From: Oxalobacteraceae bacterium OTU3CAMAD1
GTDB lineage: Bacteria; Pseudomonadota; Gammaproteobacteria; Burkholderiales; Burkholderiaceae_D
DNA length: 64,000 nt
Assembly: GCA_024123915.1 (NCBI GenBank)
Contig: CP099650.1
Span: forward strand, 5,208,001-5,272,000
Direction of reading: 5' to 3'
The notes below the pieces were generated by a model. It had not been told where the DNA came from. It searched no databases and worked only from the letters and a program-made list of their open reading frames with translations. Below, piece by piece: positions 54,718 to 62,921 of this stretch. Positions within the stretch are counted from its first letter, which is position 1; every line of letters begins with the position of its first letter. The position numbers and the translations under genes are program-made.

Positions 54718-57009
54718 TCAAGCCGCGCCGCCGCCCAGTTGCGACTCGATCGCGGCGGCGCCCTCGGGGTCGATGGCGCGCACGCCCTCGATCAAGGTCG
54801 AGACGGCGGTGCCACAGGCGAACACCAGCACATCCCCGTTGCCGCATTGGCGGTAGGCGCCGCGCAGCGCCTCGGCGGCACCGCCGAACGTTTGCATACT
54901 TGCCGGCCCGCCGGCGCCGCGCACGCCTTCGCCGATGACGGCGGCCGCCTCGCCCGCCGGCCGGCCACGGGCCTGCGACTCGTAGACGAACAACTCGTCG
55001 AACGCGGCGGCGCAGGTTTCGCCAATGCGGCGCAGGTCGGCGTCGCGCCGGTCGCCCGGCGACGTCACCACGCCAAGCACGCGCGCGCCCGGCGTGCGCC
55101 CGGCCATGCCGCGCGCCATGTCGCCCAACGCGGCGTACGCGGCCGGATTATGCGCGTAATCGAGCACGATATGGAAGTCGCGGACCGCGAAAATATTCGA
55201 ACGCAGGGGGTTGGTCGCGGCGTCGGAGACGAAACTGGCCAGCGCCGCTGCGATGTGCGCGGCGCTGAAACCGGCCGCGTGCAACGCCGCCGTCGTCGCC
55301 AGGCTGTTGGCGATGTTATAGCGGGCCATGCCGCCGACGGTGGCGGGAATCGCGCCCGCGCCGATGATCGGCTGAACGGCGCCGCCGGCGCCCTCGGCCA
55401 GCACGATGGTCTCGTCCTGCAGCCACACGCCGCAGCCACCCTCGGCCAGATGCGCGAGCAGAGTGATGTTGGCCGGGTCCATCGAAAAGAAGATGGTCGC
55501 GGCGTCCGGCGCCAGGCGCGCGCGCGCGGCCACGCAGTGCGGATCGTCGGCGTTGAGGACTGCCGTCCGCGCGCCGGCGATCACCGTCGACTTGACGCGC
55601 GCCAAGTCCTCGACAGTCTCCACGCCATCGAGGCCCAGGTGGTCGTCCGACACGTTGAGCATGACGCCCACGGCACAGGCGTCGAACGCCAGGCCGCGCT
55701 TGAGCAGGCCGCCGCGCGCGGTCTCGAGCACGGCGAAGTCGACGTCGGGAGAGCCGAGCACGGTGCGGTGCGACCAGTAACCGGTGCAATCGCCGTGACC
55801 GACCATCCGGTCGCCGATGAAAATTCCCTGCGTGGTGGTGTGGCCGGTACGCAGTCCCGCCAGCCGCACGGCGTGCGCGATCATCAGGGTGGTGGTGGTC
55901 TTGCCGTTGGTGCCGGTCACCGCGATCACCGGGATGCGGCCCTGCTCCGGCAGCGCCAGCATCCGGCGCGCCCGCGTGGCGGCATCGACGACATCGGCCG
56001 ACGCGTGGCCGCCGCCGATCGCCGTCACCAGCGGTCCCAAGGCGCTTTCGACGACGCTGACCCGCGCCTCCGCGAGCCCCAGCTTGGCGGCCGCGCCGGC
56101 GCACAGATGACGCACCTCCGCCGACGGGTGCCGGGCGCCGTCCTGGCCGACCGCGACGATGGCGAGCGGGCCGTCCTCAAAGCTGTCGATGACGACATCG
56201 CCACCGGCCGCGTGCACCAGCGCGAACGCCGCCGTCAGTTCGGCCTCGCTGGTGCAGCGCCATTGCCGGTCGTCGCCGGCGACCTGGCGGCTCTTGACCA
56301 CCGCCTGCCAGTCGTAACGGCGTCCGACGCGCAACGCGTCCTCCAGCCGGTTGACGGTGGTGCCGGCCGGGACGTCGATATTGGCCTCGACCATCAGCGC
56401 GCGCGTCAGCAGGCGGTCGCGCGCGATGGTGTTGGTCAGCAGCGGGGTGTCGGCCACCGGCGCGTCGACGAAGCGCCACTGCCGGCTGCCCCACCCAAAC
56501 TGGACGAGATCGGCGTGCTCGCTGGCGCGCAGCACGGGAATACCCAGCGCGCGCGCCTGGCCCACCAGTTCGCCGATACGCGGCGGCAGCGCCAGACCGG
56601 CCGCCAGCGCCCGCAGCGCGGCCAGCGCGCCGGCCGTATCGTACGCTTCGCCACGCATGGCCGCACCGACGATGTCCAGCGCCATCGCCAACGCCCGCTG
56701 CGCCACGTGTTCCAGTTCGTACTGGATCACGACGCGGCGCCGCGCGGAACCGGGGGCCAGCGCCTCCGCGTGAGAGAAATCGAGCGTGTGGCCGCACAAG
56801 CGCTGCAACTGCAACGCGACCCGCGCCACCAGCTCCCCGATGTCCGCGCTCGACGGCGTAATCGAAGGCAACGACAATTGCCGCGCCACGGCGCCGGCGA
56901 CGTCCGCCAGCGGCTCATCGGTGGCATCGAACGAAATGGTCGCCGCGATGCACGGAAAGCGGCTATACAGATTGGCGCCACGCAGCAATCGCTGCCGTAA
57001 TACCTTCAT
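54718..57009 (-). CDS. CphA-like protein with degenerate ATP-grasp half
   Basis: 763 residues from ATG 57009, sharing one base with the methyltransferase stop. It aligns with CphA at both ends: the N-terminus ('LRGANLYSRFPCIA') and an intact Mur-ligase half (P-loop 'TGTNGKTTTT', 'ETARGG', 'NVSDDHLG', 'DYAHNPAAY'). The middle is reduced: between 'LLTRALM' and the P-loop it has some 115 fewer residues than the CphA at 40802, with 'VVKSRQVAGDD' in place of 'KPLDGNHGRG' and no 'EINAAPG' metal motif. The HxxEH of the N-domain is also lost (LVARV). It thus keeps only the amide-forming Mur-type site. It may partner CphA or act on another peptide. Confidence 0.85.
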   Translation of the reverse strand: MKVLRQRLLRGANLYSRFPCIAATISFDATDEPLADVAGAVARQLSLPSITPSSADIGELVARVALQLQRLCGHTLDFSHAEALAPGSARRRVVIQYELEHVAQRALAMALDIVGAAMRGEAYDTAGALAALRALAAGLALPPRIGELVGQARALGIPVLRASEHADLVQFGWGSRQWRFVDAPVADTPLLTNTIARDRLLTRALMVEANIDVPAGTTVNRLEDALRVGRRYDWQAVVKSRQVAGDDRQWRCTSEAELTAAFALVHAAGGDVVIDSFEDGPLAIVAVGQDGARHPSAEVRHLCAGAAAKLGLAEARVSVVESALGPLVTAIGGGHASADVVDAATRARRMLALPEQGRIPVIAVTGTNGKTTTTLMIAHAVRLAGLRTGHTTTQGIFIGDRMVGHGDCTGYWSHRTVLGSPDVDFAVLETARGGLLKRGLAFDACAVGVMLNVSDDHLGLDGVETVEDLARVKSTVIAGARTAVLNADDPHCVAARARLAPDAATIFFSMDPANITLLAHLAEGGCGVWLQDETIVLAEGAGGAVQPIIGAGAIPATVGGMARYNIANSLATTAALHAAGFSAAHIAAALASFVSDAATNPLRSNIFAVRDFHIVLDYAHNPAAYAALGDMARGMAGRTPGARVLGVVTSPGDRRDADLRRIGETCAAAFDELFVYESQARGRPAGEAAAVIGEGVRGAGGPASMQTFGGAAEALRGAYRQCGNGDVLVFACGTAVSTLIEGVRAIDPEGAAAIESQLGGGAA

Positions 57010-57989
57010 CACGCGTCGCCTTTCCTGGCGAGCAGCATGACGGCGGCGATGCGGTCGACGCCGGCGTAGGCCGGCGTATCGAGTTCCTCGCCAAACACAT
57101 CGGGATCGATTTCCTCGTACTTCCACGACAGGCGGGCCGCTTCCAGCAGGATGCCGGCCTGGCGCAGGAACGGGTCCTCGCCGTTGTCGATCGCCACGCC
57201 GGTGTACAGCAGCAAGGTGCCGCCGGGCGCGAGCCGGGCGATCGCCGCCTCGACGATGCGCAGCGACAAACCGGCGCCCAGCTCGCCGCCGCCGTGGCGG
57301 TAGGCGCGCTGGTCGGGATCGAGCAGGTACGGCGGATTGGCAATGATCAGGTCGAACTCGCCGTCCAGCGCCGACAGCATGTCGCTGTGCACGCAGGCGA
57401 CATTGCTGGCGCCGGCCAGCCGGCTGTTGACCTCGGCCAGCGCCAGCGCCCGCCGGTTGATGTCGACCGCGTAAACCTCCGCCTCGGGGAAGCGCCTGGC
57501 CAGCATGATGGCGCCCGGCCCGGCGCCGCAGCCGATGTCGGCCGCGCGCCGCACGCGGGCGCCGGGGTTGCCGGGGTTGCCGGTGCTGCTTATTAACTGG
57601 TCAAGCGCCTGCCCGGCCGCGCGCACGAAGCGGTACGTGTCCGGTCCCAGAAACACCGCGTCGGCGTCGCCGGTCGGATAGGCCGAATGGAAGTACAGCT
57701 GCGGGCCGATGGTCGAGGCGCGCACGGCGCTGCGCAGCACGCCGGCGTCGTCGCGCAGCACCCCGGCTTTCTGCATCTGCGCCAGGATCGCCGGGTCCAT
57801 CTGGTCGGCGGTAAAGGGTTTGCTCCAGCCGAACACGTCGCGCAAGCCCGGGGCGCTCGGCGCGGCCGCTCGATTCAATACACGGCCGTGGGTGGCCGGC
57901 GTGACAGTGGTGAAGTGGTATCCGCGCTTGCGCAGCAGCGTGGCCAGCGCCATCAGTTCGTCGCCGACTACGGCGGCCGGCAACGTCAT
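57009..57989 (-). CDS. NPPY-type class I SAM methyltransferase
   Basis: 326 residues, start ATG 57989, which overlaps the stop of the upstream small gene (ATGA). An N-terminal region of about 145 residues with no clear motif is followed by the SAM-binding fold: 'AADIGCGAGPGAIML' (about 150-164), acidic 'VYAVDINRRAL', and the catalytic loop NPPY in 'IIANPPYLL'. NPPY enzymes methylate an amide or exocyclic nitrogen (Gln/Asn in proteins, or A/G in nucleic acids). HemK/PrmC and RlmG are relatives. It is locked by overlaps between a DNA-binding-like gene and the CphA-like gene, so the substrate may be connected with that protein or its product. Confidence 0.85.
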   Translation of the reverse strand: MTLPAAVVGDELMALATLLRKRGYHFTTVTPATHGRVLNRAAAPSAPGLRDVFGWSKPFTADQMDPAILAQMQKAGVLRDDAGVLRSAVRASTIGPQLYFHSAYPTGDADAVFLGPDTYRFVRAAGQALDQLISSTGNPGNPGARVRRAADIGCGAGPGAIMLARRFPEAEVYAVDINRRALALAEVNSRLAGASNVACVHSDMLSALDGEFDLIIANPPYLLDPDQRAYRHGGGELGAGLSLRIVEAAIARLAPGGTLLLYTGVAIDNGEDPFLRQAGILLEAARLSWKYEEIDPDVFGEELDTPAYAGVDRIAAVMLLARKGDA

Positions 57990-58285
57990 TCGGCACCGCC
58001 GGCCGTCCCCGACGCCGCGCCGGCGCGGCCCTGGGCAGAGGACAGACGGAACTTGCCGCGCCGGTCCCCCATCAGGTCCTGCAAGGTGCGCACGCTCAGG
58101 CCGGTGGCCTCGTGGATGCGCACCAGCAGCGCGCCGCTGACCGGCATGCGGTGATGGCGGATTTTGCTGATCACCGGGGCCTGGATCTCCAGCAGGCGAG
58201 AGAGCGCCGCGTCGTTGCGCAGCTGCATTTTCACCAGTATCGTGTCGAGCATCGCGTTGGGGTCGTAGGGTTTGGGCTGAGACAT
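57986..58285 (-). CDS. Small helix-turn-helix-like protein
   Basis: 99 residues from ATG 58285 with AAGGAG 5 nt upstream. Helices 'MLDTILVKMQLRNDAALSRLL', 'APVISKIRHHRMPVS' and 'ALLVRIHEATGLSVRTLQDLM' (shown here split) give the order of a Cro/cI-like HTH, with 'ISKIRHHR' as the recognition-helix candidate; the last 25 residues are Ala/Gly-rich and probably disordered. It may repress its own operon. First gene of the unit with the methyltransferase and CphA-like genes, overlapping the former by four bases. The fold assignment is by pattern only. Confidence 0.65.
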   Translation of the reverse strand: MSQPKPYDPNAMLDTILVKMQLRNDAALSRLLEIQAPVISKIRHHRMPVSGALLVRIHEATGLSVRTLQDLMGDRRGKFRLSSAQGRAGAASGTAGGAE

Positions 58286-58438
58286 GAACACTCCTTGCTA
58301 TAAATGCTTTATTATCAACATTTTACTAGGCAAAACTGAACTTTTACAATCGCGCGCAACCCAAAATACTCGCCCATGTGTGCGCCAGCACACGATAGCG
58401 GTATTCGTTACCGCTTTCGGCCCCGGGCCGGGGCCTTG

Positions 58439-61400
58439 TCATTTATCCTGCTTGCACTCCAGCTCGGTCAACATGCGCAAGATCTCGTCGAAACTGACCG
58501 GCTTGGTCAGGTGGTGATCGAACCCGGCCGCGTCGGTTTTGAGGCGGTCGGCGTCCGTGCCCCAGCCGGTCAGCGCGATCAAGGTCACGCCGTCGAGCCC
58601 CGGCGTCGCCCGCAACTGCCGCGCGACCTCGTAACCGCTCATGCCCGGCAAGCCGATATCGAGGAACACCACCTGCGGCGACAACGACCGCGCCGCAGCC
58701 AACGCTTGCGGGCCGTCGTGCGCCACGCCCACCGTGTGGCCTTTGAACTCCAGCAAGGCGGTCAGGGTTTCGGCGGCGTCGACGTTGTCGTCGACCACCA
58801 GCACCCGCAGGCGGCTGGCGGACGCCTCGTCGATCCGCCTGGCCGCCGGCGCGGACTGGGGCCCGGGCGCCGACAAGGCCATCGCCTCGGCCGCCAGCGA
58901 CGGCGTCACCGGCAGGCGCAGGGTGAAGGCGCTGCCCCGCCCCGCGCCCTCGCTGTGCGCGCCGACCTCGCCGCCGTGCAGCTCGACCAGCCGGCGCACC
59001 AGGTTCAGGCCGATGCCCAGCCCGCCCTGCGCCTGGCCCTCGCTGCCGGGCACCTGGGTGAACATGTCGAACACGGTCGGCAAGGACTCGGGCGGGATGC
59101 CGATGCCGTCGTCGCGCACGGTCACTGTCAATTCGCCGGCCTCGACCACCGCCATCAGCTCGATCGTGCCGCCGTCCGGCGTGTACTTGGCGGCGTTGTT
59201 GAGCAGGTTGCCGATCACCTGAGCGACGCGGTGCGCGTCCAGCCACACCGGCGGCGCGTTCGACGGCGCCGACACCAGCAAGCGGTGGCCCTTGGCGTCG
59301 ATCAGCGGCATGCTGATCTCGACCGCGCCGCGCACCACCTTGTCCAGCTCCACCAGGCTGTGCACCAGCACCTCCTTGCCCCGGGCAATGCGCGCCAGGT
59401 CCAGCAAATCGTCCACCAGATGCACCAGGTGGCCGACCTGGCGCTCCATCATCGCCCGCACGCGATCAAACTCGTCGCGCGCCAGGTCGTGCGCGCGCAT
59501 CATTTCCAGCCCGCTGCGGATGGGCGCCAGCGGGTTGCGCAGCTCGTGCGCCAGGGTGACCAGGAATTCGCGCTGCGCCTGGTTGGCCTGCGACAGCTCG
59601 GCCGTCATCGCGCGCAACTCGTGCTCGCCGCTCTTCTGGTCCGAGACATCCAGGGTGACGCCGTCGAAGTGGGCCACGCCGCCGCCCTGCCCCTCGGTGC
59701 GCTGGCACCAGGCGATCATGCGTATCCAGCGCGCCGACGCCGGTCCTGCCGCAGGCGCGGTGGTCAACGCGATCCGGAACTCGTCGTCATAGGCCACGCC
59801 CTCGATCATCGCGCTGTGGAAGTCGCCCTCGACGCGGGCGCGGTCCTCGTGGTGCACCCGCAGATAGAACTGCTCCATCGGCACCGGCCCCTCGGCCGGC
59901 AGGCCGAATTGCGCGCGCAGCTGGGCGTTGGGCTGCATCAGCGACAGCGGCGCGTCGGCGTACCAGACGCCGATGCCGCTGGCGCGCGTGACGTTGGCGA
60001 AGCGGTCCTGCAGCAGGCGCCGCTCGTGGACGTCGACCAGCGTGCCGATATGGCCGAGCAGTTTGCCGTCCTGGTCGAAGCGCGGCGCGCCGGCGTCGAT
60101 CATCCAGCGGAAGGCGCCGTGGCGGTCCCGCAGGCGGAAATCGATCGAAAACGGCGCGCCCTTGCCGAAGGCGGCGCCGTAGGCCTCGTCGACCCGGACG
60201 GCGTCGTCGGCGTGGATCAGCTCCAGCCAGCCGCGCCCCAGGTCCTCCTGCAGCGAACGGCCGGTGTAGTCGGACCAGCGCTGGCTGAGGAAATCGCGGT
60301 GGCCGTGGGCGTCGGCGGTCCAGATCATCGCCGGCGAGGCGTTGACCAGCGAGCGGAAATACTCCTCGCGCTGGCGCAACTCGATGGTGGCCTGGCGCCG
60401 CTCGCGCGCCAGCTCGATGTGGTTGCGGATGCGCGCCAGCAGCTCGTTGGCGGCGAACGGCTTGACCAGGTAATCGTCGGCGCCCGCCTCCAACCCCTCG
60501 ATCTTGGCCTCCTGGCCGGCGCGCGCCGACAGCAGGATGATCGGCAGGCCGGCCACCGCCGGGTGCTCGCGGATGCGCCGCATCAGGCCGAAGCCGTCCA
60601 GGCGCGGCATCATCACGTCGCTCAACAGCAGGTCGGGCGGATCGCGCAGGATGGCCTCCATCGCCGCCTCGCCGTCGGCGCAGGTCTCGACGCTGTACTC
60701 GCGCTCCAGCAGCAAGCGCACGTAGCCGCGCATGTCTTGGTTGTCGTCGGCGACCAGGATGCGCGCGCGTTGCGCCGCGGCGGACGCGGGCGCCGTGACA
60801 GGCGACGCGTCGCCGCCGGCGGCCGCATCGGCGTTGGCCGCCGCCTGCTCGTCCGGCAGCCAGCGCAGCGCCTCCTCGACGAAGGCGGCGCCCATGCGCG
60901 CGTCGTCGTCGCGGTCCGGCAGCGCCACCACGTACTGCGGCGGCAGGTGCGCGGCGCCCAACGGAATCTCGACGTGGAAGGCGGTGCCGACACCGACCTC
61001 GCTCTCGACGCCGATGCTGCCGCCGTGCAGGCGCACCAGTTCCTGGATCAGCGCCAGGCCGATGCCGGTGCCTTCGTAGCTGCGGCCCTGCACGCCTTCG
61101 ACGCGGTGGAAGCGCTCGAACACCCTGGGCAGCTCGGCCGCCGGAATGCCGCTGCCCGTGTCGCGCACCGTCAGGCGCGCCGTGCGGCCGTCGGCGCCGG
61201 GCGCCAGGGTCAGCGTGACGGCGCCCGACAAGGTGAACTTGAAAGCGTTCGACAGCAGGTTGAAGACGATCTTTTCCCACATGTCGAGATCGACGTAGAC
61301 CGGCGCCTCCAGCGCGGGCGTCTCGACGTGGTAGGCCAGGCCGGCCTTGTCCATCGCGGCGGTGAACACGCTGGCCAGGTTGGCCGTCAGCCGCGCCAGG

Positions 61401-62713
61401 TCGACCGGGGCGTAGCGGGCCTGCACCCGGCCGGCCTCGATGCGCGAGAAGTCCAGCAGCGAGTTGACCAGCTTGAGCAGGCGCAGCGCGTTGCGGTTGG
61501 TGACGTCGATACGCTCGCGCTGGCGTGGCGGCAGCGGCTCGCCGGCGTCGGCCAGCGCGTCCTCCAGCGGTCCCAGGATCAAGGTCAGCGGCGTGCGGAA
61601 TTCGTGCGAGACGTTGGAGAAGAAGGCCGTCTTGGCCTTGTCGATCTCGGCCAGCGCGGCGGCGCGGCGCTGTTCCTGCTCGTAGGCCAGCACGTTGCCG
61701 ATGGCGGTGTTGAAAGCCGCGCGCAGCAGCTCGTAGAAATTGCGGTAGTCGTCGTCGAGCGCGCGCCGGGCGCTGACGCCGGCCACCAGCATGCCGTAGG
61801 GCGTGTCGCTGCCGGCCACGTACAGCGGCAATACCATGGCGCCGGCCGGCGGCTCCGGATACGGCGCGCAGTCGAAGGCGCCGAAACGGCGCGCCAGGTC
61901 GTCGACATGGCGCCCCTCGGCCGCCGCCAGCGCGGCGGCGAAATCCCACCCGGCGCCGTCATGCGCATCCACCTCGACCGGCGCCAGCGCGCTGTCGGCG
62001 GGCAGGCCGGTGCGTCCGCGCAGGCGCAAGGTGGCGCCGCCCGCCTCCGTCCCGGCGTCCGCCAGCTCGTACAGCAGCATGAACGGCACGTCCAGCGCCA
62101 TCGTCTCGCCGTCCGATTCCATCAGCCCCGCCAGCTCGGCGATGGTGCGCGAGCGGGCGATGCGCCCCGTCAGGTCGCGCAGGTTCTGCGTGCGGCGGGC
62201 GTTGAGCACCTGCGCGGTCGATTCGGTGATCGGATGGAAAATGCCGCCGACGTTGCCCGACTCGACCCGGATCGGCGAAAACGAGAACGTCATGAACGCT
62301 TCTTCCAGGTAGCCGTAGCGGTCCAGGAACATGCGCTGGTCGCGGATGTAGACGCCCTCGCCGGTGTGGGCGCGGTCGAAGGCGTCGCCGACCACCGGCA
62401 GCGCCGTGGCCCAGCAGATCTTGAACGGCGCGCCCATCGCCTCCGGGTGCTTGGCGCCGCAGATGGGGCGGTAGGCGTCGTTGTAGATCTGAATGTCGTC
62501 GGGTCCCCAGGCCACCAGGATCGGGAAGGTCGACGACAGGCACAGGCTGACCGAGGTGCGCAGGCTTTGCGGCCAGCCCGAGAGCGGCCCCAGCGCGGTC
62601 GCGGACCAGTCCATCGAACGGATCAGTTGTCCCATCTCGCCGCCGCCGGACAGCCAGCTCAGGTCGTCCGCCACCTCCGTCGCACCGGTCCCCGCCGTCA
62701 CCTGCTGCCCCAT
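58439..62713 (-). CDS. Hybrid sensor with two complete histidine-kinase modules and two receivers
   Basis: 1424 residues from ATG 62713 (GGGGGA upstream); the frame opens at 62833 but that part is unlike kinase sequence. In order: PAS (about 20-150), GAF-like region (about 165-350), HisKA 1 with phospho-His in 'NVSHEFRTPLTL', HATPase 1, receiver 1 ('ILVADDNQDM', 'LSDVMMPRLDG'), PAS, PAS, HisKA 2 in 'TLAHELRNPLAPI', HATPase 2 and receiver 2 ('VLVVDDNVDA', 'FLDIGLPGMSG'). No transmembrane helix. It could run an internal phosphorelay with two inputs. It is divergent from the PAS-GGDEF gene at the right edge, suggesting a joint link to c-di-GMP signalling. Confidence 0.9.
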   Translation of the reverse strand: MGQQVTAGTGATEVADDLSWLSGGGEMGQLIRSMDWSATALGPLSGWPQSLRTSVSLCLSSTFPILVAWGPDDIQIYNDAYRPICGAKHPEAMGAPFKICWATALPVVGDAFDRAHTGEGVYIRDQRMFLDRYGYLEEAFMTFSFSPIRVESGNVGGIFHPITESTAQVLNARRTQNLRDLTGRIARSRTIAELAGLMESDGETMALDVPFMLLYELADAGTEAGGATLRLRGRTGLPADSALAPVEVDAHDGAGWDFAAALAAAEGRHVDDLARRFGAFDCAPYPEPPAGAMVLPLYVAGSDTPYGMLVAGVSARRALDDDYRNFYELLRAAFNTAIGNVLAYEQEQRRAAALAEIDKAKTAFFSNVSHEFRTPLTLILGPLEDALADAGEPLPPRQRERIDVTNRNALRLLKLVNSLLDFSRIEAGRVQARYAPVDLARLTANLASVFTAAMDKAGLAYHVETPALEAPVYVDLDMWEKIVFNLLSNAFKFTLSGAVTLTLAPGADGRTARLTVRDTGSGIPAAELPRVFERFHRVEGVQGRSYEGTGIGLALIQELVRLHGGSIGVESEVGVGTAFHVEIPLGAAHLPPQYVVALPDRDDDARMGAAFVEEALRWLPDEQAAANADAAAGGDASPVTAPASAAAQRARILVADDNQDMRGYVRLLLEREYSVETCADGEAAMEAILRDPPDLLLSDVMMPRLDGFGLMRRIREHPAVAGLPIILLSARAGQEAKIEGLEAGADDYLVKPFAANELLARIRNHIELARERRQATIELRQREEYFRSLVNASPAMIWTADAHGHRDFLSQRWSDYTGRSLQEDLGRGWLELIHADDAVRVDEAYGAAFGKGAPFSIDFRLRDRHGAFRWMIDAGAPRFDQDGKLLGHIGTLVDVHERRLLQDRFANVTRASGIGVWYADAPLSLMQPNAQLRAQFGLPAEGPVPMEQFYLRVHHEDRARVEGDFHSAMIEGVAYDDEFRIALTTAPAAGPASARWIRMIAWCQRTEGQGGGVAHFDGVTLDVSDQKSGEHELRAMTAELSQANQAQREFLVTLAHELRNPLAPIRSGLEMMRAHDLARDEFDRVRAMMERQVGHLVHLVDDLLDLARIARGKEVLVHSLVELDKVVRGAVEISMPLIDAKGHRLLVSAPSNAPPVWLDAHRVAQVIGNLLNNAAKYTPDGGTIELMAVVEAGELTVTVRDDGIGIPPESLPTVFDMFTQVPGSEGQAQGGLGIGLNLVRRLVELHGGEVGAHSEGAGRGSAFTLRLPVTPSLAAEAMALSAPGPQSAPAARRIDEASASRLRVLVVDDNVDAAETLTALLEFKGHTVGVAHDGPQALAAARSLSPQVVFLDIGLPGMSGYEVARQLRATPGLDGVTLIALTGWGTDADRLKTDAAGFDHHLTKPVSFDEILRMLTELECKQDK

Positions 62714-62921
62714 CTTTCCCCCGTATGACTTGCCGCCGGCGGGCCATCGCCGCCGCACACCCGGCAGTATAACCGGACGGCGGTGCGCAGGCCTTTCGCC
62801 ATTCGTTTCGCTCAACTTTGCGCTGATTCGCAACTATTTTTACGTGTTCGTTTGCGTTTTATCAATTGCATCCTCGAAAAAATCGCCAGTATTGAGTTGT
62901 ATCAACGCGCGACGTGACGGG

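Noticed and set aside
58376..62728. 1450-codon open frame on the plus strand
   Set aside because: It is the antisense shadow of the double-kinase gene: Arg/Gly/Val/Gln-rich, with no domain pattern; GC-rich codon bias keeps it free of stops.
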